A stretch of DNA of 59,205 nt from Selaginella moellendorffii (lineage: Eukaryota; Streptophyta; Lycopodiopsida; Selaginellales; Selaginellaceae). The notes under the pieces were generated by a model, which saw only the letters and a list, made by a program, of their open reading frames with translations, did not search any database and was not told the DNA's origin. The DNA lies in assembly GCF_000143415.4 (NCBI RefSeq), contig NW_003314366.1:545363-604567 (forward strand). The letters are read 5' to 3'. The stretch's first letter is position 1. Each line of letters opens with the position of its first letter. Below are positions 1-12,495 of the stretch, in pieces. Position numbers and translations under genes: made by a program.

Positions 1-1096
1 GTTTTTTTTGGAAATATCAATCATATCCCAATTGTATAAACACTTGATTGTGATCCTGGAACACCTCTGTAAGCTTAAGACTTGGAGCTTATTAAATTCT
101 TGTGTACATTAGCTCTACTCAAAGCCAACCAAGGGTAATGATGACTAAACTGTTCTAAAACCTTGTCAGCATGTGAAAGGTAAATTCTATGGTAAGGGCT
201 ACTTTTTTAGATCCTTTGAGTTTCATATAAGTTGAGAATTTTAAGGTTGCAACAAACTTTATAGATTGCTCTTGCAAAGCCCCCAAAACATGAGTGATCT
301 TAGCTGTCAGCCAAAATCTATGATCATCATCAAGAGTTGTGACTCTAACCCTATGCAGTGGCATGACATGCCATGTGGACTTCTCATGAAGAGAAGTGCA
401 TAGATCTCCAACACTCTCTCACTCAATCTGATAAAAAAGCATACTGGAAATCACCTCCTCATCCCATCCAAGCTTGGGTCAAGTGACACCTCACAACGGC
501 CTCTCTCTGATCACACCAAACAAGCTGTGATCTACACCTAAAGAATAGGAAAGAATATACCTAAAAAGATAACCATGCTGCCCTAAAATACTAGCACCTA
601 GATTCTAGAACACCATTCTAGACAATATGATTAATCATGTTTTACATTTACTCAAACTTACGATCATAATTAGGATGGAATTCAAATTGGAGAGATGGCA
701 TTTAGTATAGTTAAATCTACACTGAACTTGGATGGAACAATATCCAAAAACTTCTTTCCAATGTAAATAATATAAATGTGAAAGCACATAATCTTGGAGC
801 TAGAGAATAAAAGTGGGAAGGCAAGTTTAGGCTTAACCTCACCCCACCCTTTCTACATCTAATAATGTTTCTTGGAGTGTGACTTGAGTTGTGCATTTTT
901 TCTGTGTGGTTTGGACTGGATTGTGCTTGTGTCCAAGATTCTCTTGTTTCAATAGGAATTGTGTTTCTTAATAGTGTAGTGTCCAAGTACTTTGGATTGA
1001 GTGTGTTTGGAGATCCCATGTTGGCATGCTACAAGGCTAAGTCATGTCTGCATGAAAACAATCTCTAATTTTTGTTTTAATCTCAAGATCCTCAAC
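1..1096. other. Unassigned AT-rich non-coding DNA
   Basis: No open frame here has a recognisable motif or a credible codon pattern. The sequence is AT-rich, carries no terminal repeat that I can pair, and ends where an LTR-like sequence (family C) begins near 1097. It may be flanking DNA or decayed transposon sequence. Confidence 0.4.
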
Positions 1097-1945
1097 TATC
1101 ATGAATATGATTGTGTGTATCAAAAGTTATTTGTCAATGAGTTCTTTCGGATATTCTTTCCTGATTGCTATGACAGTAGTAAGTCAATATTGCTAGACCA
1201 TTTATCAGTCTCCACCCAAACTAGTTGAGAAATCGGTCATCATATGTGCACTTAGATCGAAAGGGCACTAAGGGAGGAAATCCTAAATTAACATTTATCC
1301 AAGCATATTTAACATGGTGATAAGAAATTTATATTGTTAGCTTTCACTTGCTAGTGTTGGGAATCTCTGTGATATTGAGTTTAGTCCCTTAATACTTGCT
1401 ATATAGTAGCTTACTGTGTTCACCAAGACACTCTCATTATCATACCCCATATATTGGTTTCGATTGAGGGAGGTCTGAGGGGTTCCAAATGTATAATAGC
1501 GATATTGGACATGGTTGACCAACTTGAGGTATAATTTAGCTCCCATTCATATGCCTGTCCTTGTTTTACATCTAACTTGGGTTTAATCCCAAATGCCATA
1601 CTATACTATCTAGTTAAGTATTCATATCCTTGCATGCTGAAATTATACCAAATTTCATTTGGCTCTATTTTTCTTGTTGATTCTGACATTGGGATGCTAG
1701 ATACTTTAAGATTGTTTCATTATCACTCTATACTCCTATCCCTTTGCTCTTTGGGTTGTATGCTTAGGAGTTGCTTTATGCTCCTATCCCTTCACTCCTT
1801 GGGTTATACAATTAAGAGTCTTATTATACTTTACTTCTTTCACTCCTTAGTTACATACTTGAGAGTTTGGCTTCGTCCTTTCATTTAGTGGCCCAAAGCC
1901 TTGAACCTAAAACTTAGGTTCTACTCCACTACCCTTGGAAACTTG
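1097..1945 (+). repeat. Family C LTR, left part (split by element B1)
   Basis: This stretch aligns along its length with the solo LTR at 6286-7317, sharing for example GGATATTC, the reiterated CTCCTATCCCTT and GGGTTATAC-like blocks, and the terminal motif around AACTTAGGTTCTAC. The copy is interrupted at 1945 by the family B element and resumes at 9249-9333, where it ends ACTACA and is followed by TTTGGTATTA, a decayed tRNA-Met primer site. It was therefore probably the 5' LTR of a forward-oriented element. Its start at 1097 is inferred from the alignment to the solo copy. Confidence 0.6.
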
Positions 1946-3703
1946 TGTAAGTGACTAAATTTTCCATTCTACTTTAGTCACTTAACTATACCTTCAACCA
2001 CTTAGAGGTGTCTCACTCACAATCTCCATAAGTTTTATTCCTGACTTAGGGGCATACTAACCCCGTGAATGACATCTATGCCACTCAGACTTTACACTTA
2101 GCCCAAGTGCTCTATGTGTACAATCCCATTATGAACACCTAAAAGTACCACTGACATATCAACCTGTTATGCTAAAGCCATGTCCATTCACCTTTGTCTC
2201 ATTGGTAGTCCAAGACCACCTATAACACAGACCCATCTCCCAAAAATTGGGTCATTCATTCATGGGTGGTCATCCTCTAACCACACCTTAACACCCTTAA
2301 GATGCCCAGAGACATGGGGAACACCCTTCCCCATTATCCTTCCATTGGTCTCCACCAAGTCTCACTCTGTCCATAGTAGTGCTCATCAATACCGCTATTA
2401 AGTCAGGGCCTGAAAGCTCGACTATTAAGTCCCATTGACCTCTAGGACTTCTGGGACCATGCCCTTGATTACTATGCAATAGAATTGCTCCTCTTCATTC
2501 CATAGTTTGGGACTTTGGGATAACATTTCAAAACACCATGGCCCTACACGAGCCTCATAGGTACTCTCCCCATGTTTAGCCTTTTGGTGCCTTAGCCATG
2601 TGGCTAAAGCAAGGTTCCATTAAGCCATACCAAGTATCCAAATAGATAGTGCCACCCATATTTGGATTGGGAGCATCGATCATTTGATTTCCCAAGGGAG
2701 CTAGAGCTAGTTTTTGAACACTTCACTAAGTTACCTTGCTTATTCATCTATGTTTACTTTAGCCTTGGATTCCTCAGTGGTTATATAATCACCCACTATA
2801 TGGGTATAGTCTTCCTTGGTCACATTGGCTTTTCCTAGCTAAATTGGCTCCATTGGAGTCCTCCCCTTACTATACTTTTGGAGTTCACCAAACCCTCTAG
2901 GGCTTTGGAAACGATCCCTTTGGGCTTTCACCCTTGGACTAAGACTTAGTCTCAGTCTCGGTCTCAGTCTCAATTTCAATCTTGGTCTTAGTCTCGGTCT
3001 CAGTCTTAGTCTCGGTCTCGGTCTCAGTCTCAGTCTTGGTCTCGGTCTTGATCTTGGTCTCAGTCGCAATCTTGGATCTGGTCTTAGTTCCCATCTCGAA
3101 CTTGACCCCAGACTCCATCTCAGACTCCTTCTCGGACTCCACTTCAAACTCCTTCTTAGACTCCATCTCAAACTCCGTCTGGGGTCCATCTTAGACTCCA
3201 TCCCAAACTCCTTTGTGGACTCCATCTCGAATCCATCTTGAACTCCTTATTGGATTCCATCTCAAGTCTATCTTGGACTTCTTCTCGGACTCCATCTCAA
3301 GTCCATCTTAGGTCCATCTTAAACTCCATCCCAGACTCCATTTCAAGTTCAACTTAGACTCCATCTCAGACTCCATCTCGGGCTCCACCTTAGACTCCAT
3401 CTTGGACTCCTTCTCGAACTTTATCTCCATCTCAAACTCCTTTTCAACCTCCTTCTCAGACTCGGTCTCGAAACTTCCACATATAAAGTGTTGGTCTTCT
3501 TTTGTTCCATTTCTAAAGGCTTGCTTATTGATCACTTCGTGCTCTTTTATTGAGCACTTCTTTGGGAGTTCCACTCCCGCTTTTGACTTTTCAAATTAGA
3601 ACTTTTAGTCTAAATGTGTTATTCTTGTTTAGCTTTTGCTTTGGCCACTACCACATGGCACCCTTTTGGCTCCATTTTGGGGCTTAGGGATTTATGTCTC
3701 ATA
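1946..3703 (-). repeat. 3' LTR of B1
   Basis: About 1.76 kb. It begins TGTAAGTGAC and ends TCTCATA, a decayed TCTCACA. It matches the LTRs at 50254-51939 and 30824-46157 throughout. It contains an expanded minisatellite between 2941 and about 3470. Confidence 0.8.
2941..3470. repeat. Degenerate CTCGGACTCCATCT-type minisatellite in B1 3' LTR
   Basis: Runs of hexamer- to 12-mer-like units (TCTCGG, ACTCCATC, GGTCTCAGTC) cover about 530 bp. They give spurious long open frames on both strands, Ser/Asp/Val-rich one way and Glu/Lys/Thr-rich the other. The same tract, with different unit counts, sits in every family B LTR and, in a GATCGAGTCC-rich version, in family A LTRs. Confidence 0.85.
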
Positions 3704-6700
3704 ACTCCACCACCCATAGAAAAAGTTTGATGTTTTCATCGAATGTTAAACCATTTTATAAAGTAACCCTATCATAGATTATTATTTTCATTCTTAATAT
3801 TTATCAATAGTTCAACATTGAAAGCTTACCATGCCTTGCCCATCCTCTAAGGAGCATAGTCTTTCCAACTTAGAATCTTATTAAATCACTAATGGTAATT
3901 CTCTACCATTGTTTATTTAGTTCTTGCTAAACCCATTAGAGACACCTCCGCTATCTCAATATTACTATTTATTCTGGAGTACTTTTAGCCTCTACCAATA
4001 TAACTATCATACTCTGGAACTTTAATTTTGACATCTTAAGTCAATTCCCTAAGTGTGTCCAACATCTTGCTTTATATCAGTTATGCAAATATCACTTTCC
4101 CATCCTAGGAAGTTCTTTATTAAAGGATATTATCATCCTCTCTTTTATTTTATGCTACATTTAGCATTAAGTTCCACTTATCCATAATTCATGTTAGGGT
4201 TATCTATGGCCTTATCATTTGGCTATTTTATCGCTCCATCTCTCTTGAAGCTTTCACTTTCGCTAAATTGGAGCATTTGGGAAATCCAATTTAATTCCTT
4301 TCCTACAATCTGTTAATATCCATCATATATGTGTTCTTCGCTTAATTTATCATTTGGATTTCTTTCAATAATTTCCACAGCCCATTCTTGGCCACTAATC
4401 TTTTGCTCTTATCCTTGGATTATTGCACCAAGCAATATAAGATCACTACCTTCAATCTTGAGGTATCCTTTCGGTTCCATAATAAAGGATCTGTTTTGCC
4501 AAGTTTAAAAGGCATTCATCCCTAGTAAGTCTCTCTAGCATTTTCTACCATGAGTCCTATTTATGGCCCCATTTTGTGATCTTCCCATGGGTCCTTCCTT
4601 TGAGACTACCTTTTTTTTTACTCATATTACTATTGTATTATTATAGCTCATTTCCCCTAGGTGTCTTTCCCATTTTGTCACTTTGACTAAGTCACATCAT
4701 TACCAATAGTTTAAATACACACTTTGAATTAGGAATTTTATCTCTTAATCTCACAAGGACCTTATCCTTGTTTAGCCATAAGATCACCTATTTTGACACT
4801 TTAATAGATTTGTTAATAGGTGTTAGGTTTTCTAGACCATTAAGTTGTTGACTATACCCCCACACTTAGTGGTGCGCCCAAGTTAGCCCTTCCAACCAAA
4901 GGTCCATAGCATTGGGTGTCCCCATCTCATTTACCATATCCTTGGTGCCATTTACACCAAGGTGTTAAAGTTAGATATGCCAAGTTTTCACACTAAACAA
5001 TCTAATTATGCATCATAATTTCAAAGCATCCCCCACTTGGCGGTGCACCCAAGCCAGCCTCCTTATTAAGAGTCCATGACCACTAAAAAATGAGTATCTT
5101 TACATTCCAAATCATCATCACACCCTAGTAGGTTGGGACTCGAACACAAGCACTAAAGAGTTAGGATTTGAACCCAACCTCTATATATGCATCTACGAGC
5201 GGCATCACCAAGGACACCTAGTGTGACTCCCCACACTGGTGCACCAAATTATACTTAATATGCGTTACGGATCACAGCTTAGGAACCTAATTCTTCCAAA
5301 CTGCCAAATCCTCTCACTTGACAAATTTGTAATCATGCATGGATTCCTCCATACTTGGCCTATAGGTCACCTCTTTTGAAGTCAACACTTTCAATTAGGG
5401 TTTTTGTTCCCCTCGACTTATCAATCTCGCTTAACAAGTCACCCGATTAATGTAACATGGTTTTTTGCATAAGTGTGAAAGTCCTTAAACATTAACTTTC
5501 GTTTAAAGCCATCTCTTTGAACTTATGGGAACTACCTCCCCAACTTTAATAGCATCATCTCATGGCAAACTTTAAAACAATGCTTTTGCTGTGCCACTAT
5601 GATTTTATGCAATCCCATGAATCATTTACACTTGTTTTTCTAGGTACCTACATACCCAGAATGGTTTTTGAAAATATTGAAAGGACTCTATCCTTAATTT
5701 GTTAGGGCCTCTCGTTTCGCAAGCTTTTTAATTGCCATATGGTCTAACATAGACAATTTCATACTTTAGATTCTTTATGCATCATAATTGCCAATAGCAA
5801 CACTTTTAAGCACCCACTTAATTCTCCACTCCTATCTTGCATAACCACTCTTGGCTATGCTCTTTGATTCTTATGGTTTGGTTCTATCCCTTTAAGTTCC
5901 CTTCGGTTATTTTTCTCCAGGCTAAAATGATAACTTTGCACTTTTTATCATGCTTTAGTAAGTATTCTTAAGGATGAGCCTACTTGATAGCCTAGGGAGT
6001 GGTTCTTGAATCTGGATATGCTCACTTTGTCATCCCACACACCAAGATTAATATTGCTACTTATAGGCCTCTTTATACTTATTGTTAACCATGCCAAAAT
6101 CCTTTTGGTTTTATTCACTTTAAATAGTTAGACTTACTCTATCTCTGGCTTTTGTTAATCTTGGATATATGATAGCATCTTCTATCCATTTTTCTCTAAA
6201 GAATTAATCCCTTAGGCCTTAGTTAATGACCCTATAATATTAAACACCACTACCTGGGTGTTTTAAAGTGCTTATATGTTTCAATTGTCACGAATGTGAC
6301 TTTGGGTATTGAAAGCTACTTGTTGACTGTCATTTTGGATATTCTTTCTTTACTGCCATAACTGCAGGAGGTCAGTATTGCTGGACCCTTTATTAGTCCC
6401 TTTTGTGCTAGTGGAGTTAACTAGGCATTTCGAGTGTACTTAGACCGGACGAGTATAAGGACAAAATTTCTATGTGCTATTAGTTAAGCATACTTAGCCT
6501 GGTAAGGAGTTCCTATCTTATTGTGTCTTACACTAGCTAGTGATAAGAACCTTTGCATATCGAGACTAATCCTTCAATATCACTGGATGATAGCTTACTA
6601 TGTTTGCCAAACACCCTTATTATCATGCTCTTTGTGTTTGTGTTATGGAAAGTGTGTAGATTTACTCATTTGGCATATCTACGGAATGTAGAGATTGTCC

Positions 6701-8265
6701 TGAACACAATAGTGTTCATCCCGTATCCAAATTTGCAATCTAAGGACATTCCATATTTAGTAAGTTTCAAACTTGTCCAAAAGACTAACTCCTGGTACTA
6801 AAAGAGGCTTGGGGTGAAAGCCCAAAGCATGTGGATAGTGGGTAGATCGGGCATGGCTTGTCTAGACCCTAAATCTGAGGCATCTTGCGTGCCTATCCTT
6901 GTTCTGCATCCAGCTTGGGTCTAAGCCTAAGTTCTATTCCATGCTAACTGGTGGAATACCCATATCCTTGCATTAGGCCACCGATATGCTGAAATAGCAC
7001 CAGACTCCATTTGGCTTCATTTTGCGTGTTTGTTCTAGCATTAGGATGCTAGATGCTCTAAGAGTATTCCAAATCGCTCAAAATTCCTGTCCGTTTACTC
7101 TTTGGGCTGTATGCTCGAGAGTTGCTCCATGGTCTAGTTCCCTTACTCTTTGGCTCCATGCTTAGGAGTTTGGCTCTGTACCTTCATACAATGGCCCAAG
7201 GCTTTGAAACTTGGGTTCTACACACGTGGCATGTAACACGTGGCATATGGAGGGTTTAGGTTCTGCTTCGTATGGTAATTCATCATAGGATAAAGGGTAA
7301 AAATTACATATGCTACATCAATAATGGACTTCTTTGACAATAAGCATTTTCCTTTATGACATTGATTTATTATATTGCAACATAAGTAATTTATCCCCCA
7401 AGGGATATATTTAACCTCCTTTTTATCCTAACAAGAAGACTCGAGAAGTTAGCTTTCACCATTCCAACTATTTACTCCCAACCTTTGTTTAGTTGTTTCA
7501 TAGTCATCAAGCCCTACAACTCATTGTTGGTGCTTCTACATCTCCATCAATATTCAGCCACAGCACTTAAATCATATGCCTTCAAACTTAGGCTATGCCA
7601 ATCCCATTTTCATTGGGATTTCTTTGTCAAAAGGTTCTCATGAACCAACCAACTTTGACTTCAAGGCATCACACCTTGGCACATTTAGTGTCTCCATACT
7701 ATTAGCTCTATAAGCCTACCCTTATGACACTTCCCACTAGTGTTTAAGTCTTTGTTAAAACAATAGTAGTCATTTCTTAAGTCAACTATTAGTTAGCATT
7801 ACAATACAGTGTTCATACGCAACTTCTCGCCAAAGTTGCTATCTTCCGTAAACACCTTTTCACAACTTTAGTATGGCACTTTTTGCCATCAATGAGATAC
7901 CCACTATTCTTATACTTGGATATTATGATCCTCTTAGCCCTTCATAAGGTACAACACATCTCTATCCAAATGGGATTCCTCCAAGCCTTTGGGACCATCC
8001 CTTGACTTTATTGAGTTATCTATTGTTGATTTAACATCTTATAAGGTTTTATCCTCTTGGCTACTTTTGAGGTGCTGCCACACTTAAATACAACTCATTC
8101 ATAAGGACCATTTTTGTAAATGTTACTCCAACACTTGATTATCTTTGGTTTTATATGAGCTACTTTTGCCCTTTAGAACCATGATGAGAACACTGATTCA
8201 TCCTTTGAGCACACCCCCCAACACCTTGGGTTGTTTTGGCCTTTATTAAAGGTAGCCCTAACTAC
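3704..8265 (-). other. Body of B1, no coding capacity seen
   Basis: This 4.5-kb stretch (including a 1-kb solo LTR insertion) aligns with 46158-49800. It starts with ACTCCACCACCC (3704-3715), the complement of the polypurine tract. Gag, protease, RT, RNase H or integrase motifs are absent in all frames, as in the much better preserved copy at 46158-50253. The family therefore looks non-autonomous by construction and not merely decayed. Confidence 0.65.
6286..7317 (+). mobile_element. Solo LTR of family C inside B1
   Basis: This 1,032-bp unit begins TGTCACG and ends TGCTACA, and is flanked on both sides by the 5-bp duplication TCAAT (6281-6285 and 7318-7322). The B1 body continues across it as in the uninterrupted copy near 48825-48835. 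Only one LTR is present and no internal region, so this is a solo LTR left by LTR-LTR recombination. The partner copy at 1097-1945 plus 9249-9333 confirms the ends. Confidence 0.85.
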
Positions 8266-8275
8266 CATTTTAAGG

Positions 8276-9248
8276 GTATATATCATAACCTTCCTTAATC
8301 ATATTAGCATTTCCTGGCCAAACTAGCTCCACTAAAGTCTTCCCCCTACTATACTTTTGGAGCTCACTAAACCCCCCAGGGTCTGGGAGATGATCGCTTT
8401 GGGCTTTCACCCTCAGACTCGAACTTGGAATTAAACTTAGACTCAGACTCAGACTTGGATTTGGACTCGGACTTGGACTCGGACTCAGACTCAGTCTCAT
8501 ACTTGGACTCGGACTTGGACTCGGACTCAGACTCGGACTTGGATTTGGACTTGGAGTCGGACTTAGTCTCGATCTTTGTCTCGATCTTAGTCTTAGTCTT
8601 GGTCTTGATCTCGGACCTGGTCTTAGTTCCTATCTTGAACTTGACCTCATGCTCCATCTTGGATTCCATCTCGAAATCCTTCTTGGACTCCATCTCAGAC
8701 TCCTCCTCAGGTTCTATCTTGGACTCCTTCTCGAACTTCATTTCGGGTCCATTTCGGACTCCATCTTGGACTCCATCTCGGGTCCATCTTGGACTCCTTC
8801 TTAGACTCCATCTTGGGTCCATCTTGGACTCTATCTCTGGTCCAACTTAGACTCCCTCTTGGACTCTATCTCGGACTTCATCTCAGGTCCATTTCAAATT
8901 CCATCCCAGACTCCATCTCAGGTCCAACTCAGACTCCATCTCAGGTCCAACTCAGACTCCATCTCGAGCTCCACCTTAGACTCCATCTTGAATTCCTTCT
9001 CGGACTCGGTCCTAACACTTTCACGTGTCATGTGTTGGTCCTTTTTTGTTCTATTTCTAGAGGCTTGTTTATTGATCACTTCATGTTCTTTCCTCGAGCA
9101 CTTCTTTAGGAGTTCCACTCCCACTCTCAACTTTTCAAGTCAAATCTTTTAATCCAAATGTGTTATGCTTGTTTGGCTTTTGCTTCGGCCACTACCATAT
9201 GGCACCCTCTCGGCTCCACTTTGGGGCTTTAAGGATTTATGTTTCACA
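8276..9248 (-). repeat. Partial 5' LTR of B1
   Basis: Corresponds to the distal half of the family B LTR: TTTCCTGGCC, the CTACTATACTTTTGG motif, the minisatellite (8407-9015) and the conserved end TTTGGGGC...TCACA. The proximal half is missing because of the deletion described for B1. Confidence 0.7.
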
Positions 9249-9333
9249 ACTTAGCCAAAGGTTTAGGTTCCCCTCTATGGTTATCCTATGGTAAATCACC
9301 ATAGGGTAAAGGGTGAAAACCATATTTACTACA
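9249..9333 (+). repeat. Family C LTR, right part
   Basis: Continuation of the LTR interrupted at 1945. It matches 7236-7317 of the solo LTR and ends ACTACA. The following TTTGGTATTA looks like an eroded initiator tRNA-Met primer-binding site. Confidence 0.55.
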
Positions 9334-9992
9334 TTTGGTATTAAAAAATACATCTCAATAAATACTATTCAATGAGATTGGGCAACTAACTTTATTGTAT
9401 ATGCAAAGATGAAAATGATGATCCAAATGAGTCATAAGATAGATTAAGATGTAATATTTATACGAGTTTGCACTTAGGCTCGTGAATGAGATGCATTAAC
9501 AACCTAAGGTTACATCTTGAGTTGGCAAGATTAATGTTAGCCTATCAGTGGTTACCATGAGTTAAACCATATACTATGGGTAAAAGTGCACCTCCCTTGG
9601 GTTTGCTATAAGTGGTGAATAGGCTGGTCTATAGCTATTTAGCATGGCAATAATGGATCCTTCCTAGGCATGATTATGAGTGGATCAATCAAAACTATAG
9701 GAATTAGTCTATTGGTTTAAGTAGTCATTGTTGTACTCTCTTATACACTTTTCTTGGATTGGATAAAAAGGCAATGCAAATGCAAGCTTGAGGTTTGGTC
9801 AAACTTGAGTCCAAAAAAAAGTCAATAGGGATAAAGGATCAAATACATAAATCATTTTCTCTTTTTGGAGAGATGATTTTCAACAAGGTATGATCTCATT
9901 ATTCATATTCATATCATACAATCAAGAATCCTGTAATGGTTTTACAAGTGGTAAGTTATAGGATGGATAATAGTGAAGTGCTAAACCATTTG
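9334..9992. other. Unassigned, probably decayed body of the C element
   Basis: Directly follows the 5' LTR end and putative primer site of the C element, and stops where a family-B-type LTR begins at 9993. No motif or frame is recognisable. Confidence 0.35.
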
Positions 9993-10212
9993 TGTGAGAC
10001 ACAAAATCCCTAGGCCCCAAGGAGGAGCCGAAAGGGTGCCACGTGGTAGTGGCTGAGGCAAAAGCCAAATGAGCGTAACACATTAGCTCTAACTCAAAAA
10101 GTTGAGAGTGGGAGTGGAACTTTTAATGAAGTGTTTGAGGAATGAACATGAAGCGAGCAATAAGTGAGTCTCTAGAAAAGGGACACAAGAGGACCAACAC
10201 ATGACACATGGA

Positions 10213-10690
10213 AATGTCTAAGATGGAGTCCGAGATGGACCCGAGATGGAGTTCGAGATGGACCCGAGATGGAGTCTGAGATGGACCTGAGATGGAGTCC
10301 GAGATGGACTCGAGGCGAAGTTTGAGATGGACCTGAGATGGAGTCCGAGATGGACCCGAGATGGAGTTCAAGATGGACCTGAGATGGAGTTTGAGATGGA
10401 CTTGAGATGAAGTCCGAGATGGAGTCCGAGAAGGACCCGAGATGGAGTCCGAGATGAACCTAAGATGGACCTGAGATGGATGCAGGATAGAGTCCAAGAT
10501 GGACCCGAGATGGAGTCCGAGATGGATGCAGGATAGAGTCCAAGATGGACCTGAGATGGAGTCCGAGATGGACCTGAGATGGAGTCCAAGATGGACCTGA
10601 GATGGAGTCCGAGATGGACCGAGACTGAGATCAAGACCGAGTCCGAGTCCAAATATGAGACCGAGATCGAGTCCGAGAACGAGTCCAAGT
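10213..10690. repeat. GAGATGGAGTCC-type minisatellite
   Basis: Tandem degenerate units of GAGTCCGAGATGGACCC type over nearly 480 bp within the forward B-type LTR. The long open frames read across it are artefacts of the repeat. Confidence 0.85.
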
Positions 10691-11323
10691 CTAAGTTCAA
10701 ATACTAATACAGGTTGTTGGGTGAAAGCCCAAAGCAATCATCCCCTGGGGAGGGGGGGTGCTGTAGGGCGTTCCAAAAGTATAGTAGGGAGAGTGTGTGG
10801 GGGTTAGACCCCAGTGGAGCCAATTTGGCCAGGAAGGCTTAGTTTGGCCCAGGAAAGCTGTACCCAAGTGCTGGGTGATGAGATAACCACTAGGAAGTCC
10901 AAGGCTAAAGTAAATACAGACAAGTAGGGTATCTTGGTGAAGTGTTCAAGAGCCGGCTCTAGTTCCCCTAGGAGATCGTATGGTTGATGCTCCCAATCCA
11001 AACATGGGTGGCACTACCTACTTGGATACTTGGCGTGGCTCAATAGAACCTTGCTCTAAGCCCACGGCTAGAGCACCCAAAGGCGGAAGGTGAGGAGAGT
11101 ACCCATAAGGCTCGCGTAGGGCCACAATTTTCCAAAATATTCCAAAAAATTTCAAAAATCCTGGACTGTGGAAAGGAAGAGGAATAGTCCTCTGGTGTGG
11201 TGACCAAGGATACGATCACACGGTGAGGAAGTCCCAGAGGACAGTGGGACTTGGTGGTCGGGTCTGTGGGCTTGGATCCAATAGCAATATTGGCGAACAT
11301 GGCTATGGATAAAAAGGGACTTG

Positions 11324-11328
11324 GTGGG
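11324..11328. repeat. Target site duplication of A1 (left)
   Basis: GTGGG, repeated at 18864-18868. The B-type solo LTR near 54170-54200 shows the undisturbed sequence (TTAGTGGGGACTG), confirming the insertion point. Confidence 0.9.
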
Positions 11329-12479
11329 TGTAAGGAACCAACTCGCCGAGGTGTCGTAGGCTAAGGGAACCCCGAAAGCATGACCAAAATGACAAAGAGT
11401 TCATCGGATGGGACCAAGTCAAAGATCGAGTCCAAGACCGACTCTAGGACCGAGTTCGAGATAGAGTCCGGAATCGAGTCCAAGACCGACTCGGGGACCG
11501 AGTTCGAGTCCGAGTTCAAGACCGAGTTCGAGACGGAGTCCGAGATCCGAAATCGGGTCCGAGACTGAGTCCGAAGTCGAGTCCGAGGTCGGGCCCGAGA
11601 TCGGGTCCGAGATCGAGTCCGCGATCGAGTCCGAGACCGAATCCGAAGTCGGATCCGAAATCGGATCCGAGATCGAGCCAGAGACTAAGTCCAAATACTA
11701 ATACGGGTCAAGGGGTGAAAGCCCAAAGCGTGCGTCCCCCAGGGGGGGGGGGGGGCTGCAGGGGGTTCCAAAAGTATAGTAGGGATAGTGAGGTCCAGGA
11801 ACCAGTTTTGAAGGGACTCTCCAGTTGGGCTTCCAAACCGACTTGAGGTTGGGACTGGGACTAAGGGGCCTTGGGTGGGAGTGAGCGTGGACTTGGCTGG
11901 TGCCGGAGGGGCCATCCAAGGAAGTGCTCAAGAGCAGCTCCCACTCCCGAAAGGGAAACCGATTGCGGTGCTCCCGGCTCATGTGGAGTGGTGCCCCACT
12001 TGAGTACCATGCGGCTCATTGGTCCTCGCCCTTCCTAGGGGCTTGGGCCTTCCTTCGGGATGGAAGTGGGGGGCGAGAGGTACCCATACCGGGCCGTTAG
12101 GCCACGGTGTTTCGCCCCGGCGTCCCGAAGCAAGTGTTGCACTCAAGACTTGGGATTTAGAGGGTCCCATGATCAAGTCTTGTGGTACCAAGGGATGTTA
12201 GGAACCTGGAAGTTTGGTGTGCTTGGCTGCTTGTGCTTGCGGGGAGTGTAGCCGAACCTTAAGTCCAGTCTAACCCGGGGAGGGGGATTGGGAGTGATTT
12301 GGGAATCCGTGGAAGGATGGCTAACACTCCGTTGCTCGTGCAGTGAGTAGCTGAAACCAAGTAGGAGCTGGTACCATAGGCGAGAACCTTGGCAAGGGAA
12401 CTTAGCAAAAGCCAAGGCAGTGTTGGACGGATAGACGAGGTAAGCTGGCAAATTGGAAAGGAAAAATTTGTGGCTTATA
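11329..12479 (+). repeat. 5' LTR of A1
   Basis: Begins TGTAAGGAACC and ends GTGGCTTATA. It contains a GATCGAGTCC-type minisatellite (11411-11695), the block AAAGCCCAAAGC, a poly-G tract and the motif CCAAAAGTATAGTAGGG, a plausible TATA-like promoter element that is conserved in family B LTRs too. Confidence 0.93.
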
Positions 12480-12482
12480 ATT

Positions 12483-12495
12483 TGGTATCGGAGCC
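12483..12495 (+). promoter_or_regulatory. Primer-binding site of A1
   Basis: TGGTATCGGAGCC lies three bases after the 5' LTR. It matches the complement of the 3' end of initiator tRNA-Met (TGGTATCAGAGC in plants) with one change. The identical variant occurs in A2 and in the young B element. Confidence 0.88.

Larger units (their letters stand above)
1946..9248 (-). mobile_element. Family B LTR retrotransposon B1 (non-coding, internally deleted)
   Basis: Reverse-oriented LTR element. It starts TGTAAGTGAC at 1946 and ends TTTCACA at 9248. The flanks ACTTG (1941-1945) and ACTTA (9249-9253) look like a 5-bp target duplication with one change. The 3' LTR is 1946-3703, followed by the polypurine tract complement ACTCCACCACCC. 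The internal region is collinear with the body of the young B element at 46158-50253 but decayed. From about 8265 the body jumps directly into the distal half of the 5' LTR, so the primer-binding site and proximal LTR are deleted. The junction lies near a GGGTATA motif present on both sides, consistent with microhomology deletion. No retrotransposon protein domain is visible. Confidence 0.8.
9993..11328 (+). repeat. Forward family-B-type LTR, left part (split by A1)
   Basis: It starts TGTGAGACAC and follows the reverse complement of the B LTR: CCACGTGG motif, minisatellite at about 10213-10690, AAAGCCCAAAGC, poly-G tract, CCAAAAGTATAGTAGGG. Chromovirus A1 interrupts it after GTGGG at 11328. 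It resumes at 18869 and ends CACTTACA at 19271. Because a primer-site-like ATTTGGTCTAGGC follows, this was a 5' LTR of a forward-oriented element. Confidence 0.8.

Noticed and set aside
1001-1888. Small forward frames of 75-103 aa
   Set aside because: They overlap an LTR copy, lack conserved motifs and are not preserved in the homologous solo LTR.
8367-8850. Long Ser/Asp- and Glu/Lys-rich frames on both strands
   Set aside because: They are translations of the LTR minisatellite; frames change between copies with unit number and no copy has conserved ends.
10123-10737. 204-aa reverse frame of GLHLGSISD-type repeats
   Set aside because: Same minisatellite artefact inside the forward B-type LTR.
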